Shown: in pieces, positions 60,133 through 64,000 of the stretch | How the letters are laid out: each line of letters begins with the position of its first letter | How positions within the stretch are numbered: the first letter of the stretch is position 1 | NCBI GenBank assembly: GCA_973895155.1 | Contig: OZ316894.1 | Location: 22,506,001-22,570,000, forward strand | DNA: 64,000 nt | Source of the DNA: Marsupella aquatica | Lineage: Eukaryota > Marchantiophyta | Direction: 5' to 3' | Translations under genes and position numbers: made by a program | Notes under the pieces: generated by a model | Database searches by the model: none | What the model saw: only the letters and a program-made list of their open reading frames with translations | What the model was told of the DNA's origin: nothing

Positions 60133-60300
60133 ATGCAGCTGCTGTCCCGCGCCCTAAACCTGGCTGTCCCTAGTGCTGCGCCCGCCAAGTCCCTGCCCAC
60201 CGTCTCGGGCCAATTCAGCAGTGAACCGGCCAAGGCATCACCTCGCGGGCCGCTTCACACATTTTGCAAAGGATCACGAATCCACCCCATCAACGTATGT
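60133..60300 (+). other. Presequence-like open frame upstream of the MULE gene
   Basis: From ATG 60133 a GC-rich frame (GC-richer than its surroundings) encodes MQLLSRALNLAVPSAAPAKS and then a QFSSEPAK segment. There is no acidic residue in the first 30, with Arg, Ser and Ala abundant, as in mitochondrial presequences. The frame continues without recognisable domains to 60363. It could be a first exon of an unseen gene, an upstream exon of the MULE gene, or a captured host fragment. Function not claimed. Confidence 0.25.
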
Positions 60301-60577
60301 ACATGGAAAAGAGGGTGTACACTTTCAAATTTTGGAGTACTGTTTCAAACGAGAATACCATAGCGGGATTGCGAGGGCGCATGTGTAGTCTGCAGCGGAC
60401 CCTAAATCATTGCATCGACAAATTGTAAGGCCCTCGCACATTTCTCTAGCACAACAGACTGAGGAATGGAATTTGTTTTCTCATTGCAATTTACATTGAG
60501 TTCGTGTATGATTGTGTGACGTGCAGTACCCTCGTGCGAATGTGCATCGATACTCGGATTTGGATTTGGCAGGTGTC

Positions 60578-63500
60578 ATGTCTAAACTTGATTACTGGCA
60601 AGCCGTGTGCGATGCTCCCAGTTCACCCCACCCTGGGGGCCCTCTTCCGATGTCAGGTGCTTTTTTGCAACAAAGGATGTCAGCATTCGACAACAGGAAG
60701 GAATTTCTGGAAGTACACAGTGCAAAGAAAGGCGTTGATGAATTGCAGGTGACCACATCGGTGCCTGTAGCAGATGCGCTCGATGGCATCTCACAGCATG
60801 TGCGTGACCTCAATTTCAAGGAGGAAGGAGATTTTGCGCCGGATTCCCTTCCACAAAAAAGCCCACCCATATGCAGAAGCCATTGTACAGTCTCCAGATG
60901 CGATAGAATTCAGATCCCTCCTCCTGGCGAATTTGAATACATCGCTATCGAGTGGTTTGGATCAACAAATGATTATGCTTGGATTCCTGAGGGTAGGCTT
61001 ACAGATTTTATATGGGGTGAGAACATGAGAGACAATTTCCATACTGAATTCACGACCCGACACATGGTACAGAACCGATTGTACAAAACGGGCCCTTTGG
61101 TGAAGACCACAACCTTGTATTGCTGCTGCTTTGGTCCAGAAGATTACCGAGGCTGGAAATCAACCAAGGTCCCTGAGAAACTGAAATCCAAGGAGGTGGG
61201 TGTTTTTCTGAAGAAAAAAACACTAACAGGTGACTTCAATCAATTTTTGGAATTGGAAATTGGCTGTTTTGTGATTTCTGTCAACAGATGTGCTTATCCA
61301 GAGTTATAGTATTTAGTATAACAAGTGGGGTTTTTCTGTGCATGCAATCAGGAATGTCCGTCCGTCGTGGTTGCAGATGCTCATTTACTTCTACGAAGTA
61401 TGAGGATCGTCCAAGGGCCCTTCTGATCAAATGGATCCGCAAAGACCATTTTGACAGACAAAATTTGGTTTGCCATGGCCTACACGATTCCATTGCCTTT
61501 GAAGCAAATGCACACATTGCCCCAAGAATTTCATTGAAGCTACGAACCAAAATAGAACGTTACCTCAGGGCTGGTTTGACAGCAAGGGCAATTGTGAATG
61601 CACACTTTGAAGAGATTCTTACAATATGGCGTAAAGACCACCCGGACGAGGATGCTGATGTCATCATGTCTAGGGATATGCAGCTCACTCCACGAGATGT
61701 GCAAACAGTTCGGGATTCTATGCGACATCGCCAACCAGATTATTGCTCTGACGAAGCACAAGCTATCAATTTGTGGGTCCTTCAAAACAATGACCAAGTC
61801 TTGTTATACCAGCCACAAATGAAAGGGGAAAACCAGCCTTTCATTCTCATGTGGTCGTCTCCTTGGCAGCAGAAGAAGCTTGCCCAACTTGGTCATGGAG
61901 GACCAGTGGCATTTGATGCAACTTTCGGCACCAATCACTTTGGTGTCCAACCTCTTTTTGCCCAAACAAATCTTGCCAAATGTTGGTCACATATTATATT
62001 CAAATATGAGTATGTAACGCCAGACCTCTGCTTACCAAGTTCTGTGTAATTCATTGCAGTTCTCGTTCTACACGGCCATTGTGTTTGACAAGTTCCAAAA
62101 TGCCATTCCGGTAGCATTTGCGCTACTACAAACATATAAAGCCCTGCAAGTCAGCCAAATATTGATGGCTTTGAAAGATTGTGTCAATGCTAGGAGAGCA
62201 CAACTGAATCTCACTATTCCTTGGACTCCTACCTGTTGGATTATTGATGTAGCGGATGAGGAACAAGCAGCTATCAGGTATAGACAGTGCATGTTTTCAA
62301 TCAATGTGGTCTGTAACATGACATATCTGCACTGTCTGCAGCATCTTTGACAAATACTGTGTGAATTATTTTTTGTGTGTACAGACAGGTATTTCCGGAA
62401 GTACCCATTACATTTTGCACATGGCATGTCAGACGAGCCTGGACTAAAAACATAATCACAAAAGTCTTCTGCCCATTTGCCAAAGCCCAGATCAATGCAC
62501 ATTTGGGAGCAATAATGTATTCTGAGGGGACTGGTGAGTTTGTTTATTTGTCAAAGTGGTGCAGGTCCTGCATATGGAATAAATAATGTATATCACGTTT
62601 GTATGTAGTGCTAATCTGTGACTCTTGACAGATATGACAGAAGAGTCAGAAGCCTTCATGGATCGGTGGGTTGACACCCAACCCGTTTTTGTGGCATACT
62701 ACAAACGAGAGTGGCACTCCAAGGTTTGTAGTTGGGCAGTCAAGTTAAGAGGGTACCATCATGCCAACCAGAATACAAACAGGGGCATCGAACGCTGGCA
62801 CCACACCCTGAAGATGGAGCTGAAGGCAGGTAGGTACAGCATAACAGGTCGGTCCATACCATGGTTACTTGGTCGTCTGAGAGTGATGGAGAATCACTAT
62901 TGGTGTATTGCTGCCGAAAAATTTCAGGGTCGCATAAGGAACAAAACAATCGAGCAGCTTGTGCATAAGTCCCTGAATAGAGCCAAAGCAATCCCTGACG
63001 ATTACGTCCAAACATTTGACTGTGGGCTGGCGAAATGTGCATGCGTTCGTAGCACCTCCTCAAACAATCCAGGCACTAAGGAACACCTTGTAACTGACTG
63101 GGACAAAGACAGTTGTCAGTGTACATGTGGCTATTCACTACAAGGAAACGCTTGCAAGCACCAGGTTATTACAATCCCACTGTTGCCTGTTCTTGAGAAG
63201 CAATGACGAACTGTTTTTTGCATGAAAGGCATTTCTATTCTATTCGTAACATTCCGATATGTTATTATGTGCAGATCAAAGTATTGCTGGTCACACAGAA
63301 GATGATTGAGATGGAAGTTCTCCATCAATTGGGAACCAAAATGGGATCATTCTCTGGTGGGCTTCACGCACATTTCAATGTAGCCCATGGGGAAGCCCCG
63401 AAATTGGTGACTGAGGTTGCGAACATCACCCTCACATATGTTGGCGAGGATATGTGGGAGGCACCGGAGGAAGAGGCTTCCCAGGCAATTCACGTTTCAC

Positions 63501-64000
63501 CGCCCTTGGAAGACTACCAAGTACTGCTATCGGCATGTTACAAGCGAATCTCATATCACCCAACCCTTGCCAAACAAGGCTTGATTGAGTTGAAGGATTG
63601 GATGGAGTCGCTTTTTGTAAGAGAGGCACAGCAAAATGTTGCCATGCTAGACCCACAGTCCAAGCATGAAGAGCTGACTCCACGTGAGGGTACAGATAGA
63701 ACCACCGTCCCCAAATGCAGTTGGGTAGACAAAATGATGGCTGCCAAGGGTCGGCGCAAGCGCAAGGGGAAACTCGGCATTGACAATAACAATAAGGAAA
63801 ATGTACATCTGCATGGTAAGGAGGACCTGCAAGATTTGGTGCATGGGACCAACATCCCAGAGAAGCTACAGGTCAAACGAAAGGAGAAGGCTCTATCATT
63901 CCAGGCAAAATTTGACAAGGAATCAATAGAAGCGTTGGCTGAGATGTGCGAAGCAATTACAGATCACAACAATACCCCGGTAAATGGTAAATGTAAGAAG
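60578..64000 (+). CDS. MULE transposase-domain / SWIM zinc-finger protein, partial at right edge
   Basis: Related to Mutator-like transposases and their domesticated FAR1/FRS and MUSTANG derivatives; probably nuclear. Exons, with matching phases: 60578-61199, 61352-61944, 62060-62277, 62385-62533, 62632-63164 and 63275 to the edge. The five introns are 98-152 bp. At least 947 residues. A Cys/His-rich N-terminal region (LYCCCFG; RRGCRCSF; VCHGLHD) resembles a WRKY/GCM1-type DNA-binding zinc fold. The transposase core has Asp396 in AFDATFGTN, Asp468 in WIIDVADEE and Glu581 in NRGIERWHH, a plausible DDE triad. A SWIM finger follows (C691, C693, C702, H704). A basic KGRRKRKGK stretch in the last exon looks like a nuclear signal. 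Donors of exon 1 (GTGTTT) and exon 2 (GTCCAA) were chosen by phase. Start ATG 60578 is the first usable one; more exons upstream are possible. Confidence 0.85.

Larger units (their letters stand above)
49723..60577. other. 10.9-kb repeat-rich spacer
   Basis: No gene recognised. The first kilobase holds a 128-bp triple repeat and a GA run upstream of the GH43 gene. A doubled GGGCC.TCTTGCATGTCATT.GGGAGT lies near 50868-50945. Further right come R1 (52192-52546), a 47-bp higher-order minisatellite (55237-55377), a 75-bp repeat (55894-56070), a three-fold GCTTCACTCTAGAAG.A block (about 56246-56360) and the R2/R3 cluster (57215-58500). An LTR-like segment at about 58855-59010 has a GAGGGGGGAG purine tract and TATATAAACT. 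About 53700-55200 is richer in GC but has no readable gene. Confidence 0.5.

Noticed and set aside
1-64000. CRISPR arrays, bacterial operons, rRNA or clear tRNA genes
   Set aside because: None seen. The repeats are irregular eukaryotic tandem arrays, genes have spliceosomal introns, and no full tRNA cloverleaf with matching A and B boxes was found by eye.

Overview
The window looks like nuclear DNA of a land plant. Five host-type genes are visible, most of them split by GT-AG introns of about 100-860 bp, and they sit in AT-rich intergenic DNA full of decayed repeats. The window also holds one complete Ty1/copia retrotransposon. Protein content (plant-type GH43 Golgi enzyme, DRE2, MULE/SWIM protein, an ABC1 kinase of a kind I associate with algae and non-seed plants) and the very repeat-rich spacers make a bryophyte, lycophyte or fern plausible. 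The species cannot be fixed from sequence alone.

Layout. (1) 1-1709, minus: N-terminal half of a DRE2/CIAPIN1 (anamorsin) Fe-S assembly protein, running off the left edge. (2) 1710-8527: spacer with degenerate repeats. (3) 8533-14576, minus: full-length Ty1/copia element with 323-bp LTRs, a 5-bp target-site duplication, tRNA-iMet primer site and polypurine tract; its gag-pol is broken. (4) 14582-17405: repeat-rich spacer. (5) 17406-20827, plus: seven-exon ubiquitin-like/WLM metalloprotease (Wss1 type) whose tail carries a 45-bp coding minisatellite and SUMO-binding-like motifs. (6) 20828-31467: 10.6-kb spacer. (7) 31468-32472, plus: single-exon monoacylglycerol-lipase-like alpha/beta hydrolase. 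(8) 36079-41167, minus: 14-exon ABC1/UbiB kinase whose frame closes only if one intron is 30 nt long. (9) 47500-49722, minus: two-exon GH43 exo-beta-1,3-galactosidase-like type II membrane protein. (10) 49723-60577: repeat spacer with several minisatellites and LTR relics. (11) 60578-64000, plus: MULE transposase/SWIM-zinc-finger gene with intact frame over six exons, running off the right edge.

The genes do not form a pathway or cluster; they are ordinary, independently transcribed nuclear genes. I found no clearly novel multi-gene system. The points most worth a second look are the apparent 30-nt intron, the EPDPD/SIM-like tail of the WLM protease, the intron-rich intact MULE-SWIM gene with a presequence-like open frame just upstream, the copia element with an altered protease active site, and the unusually dense local tandem duplications (periods roughly 16-160 bp) across the spacers. 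Exon boundaries were worked out by hand from splice motifs, reading phase and remembered family conservation; no database search was run.
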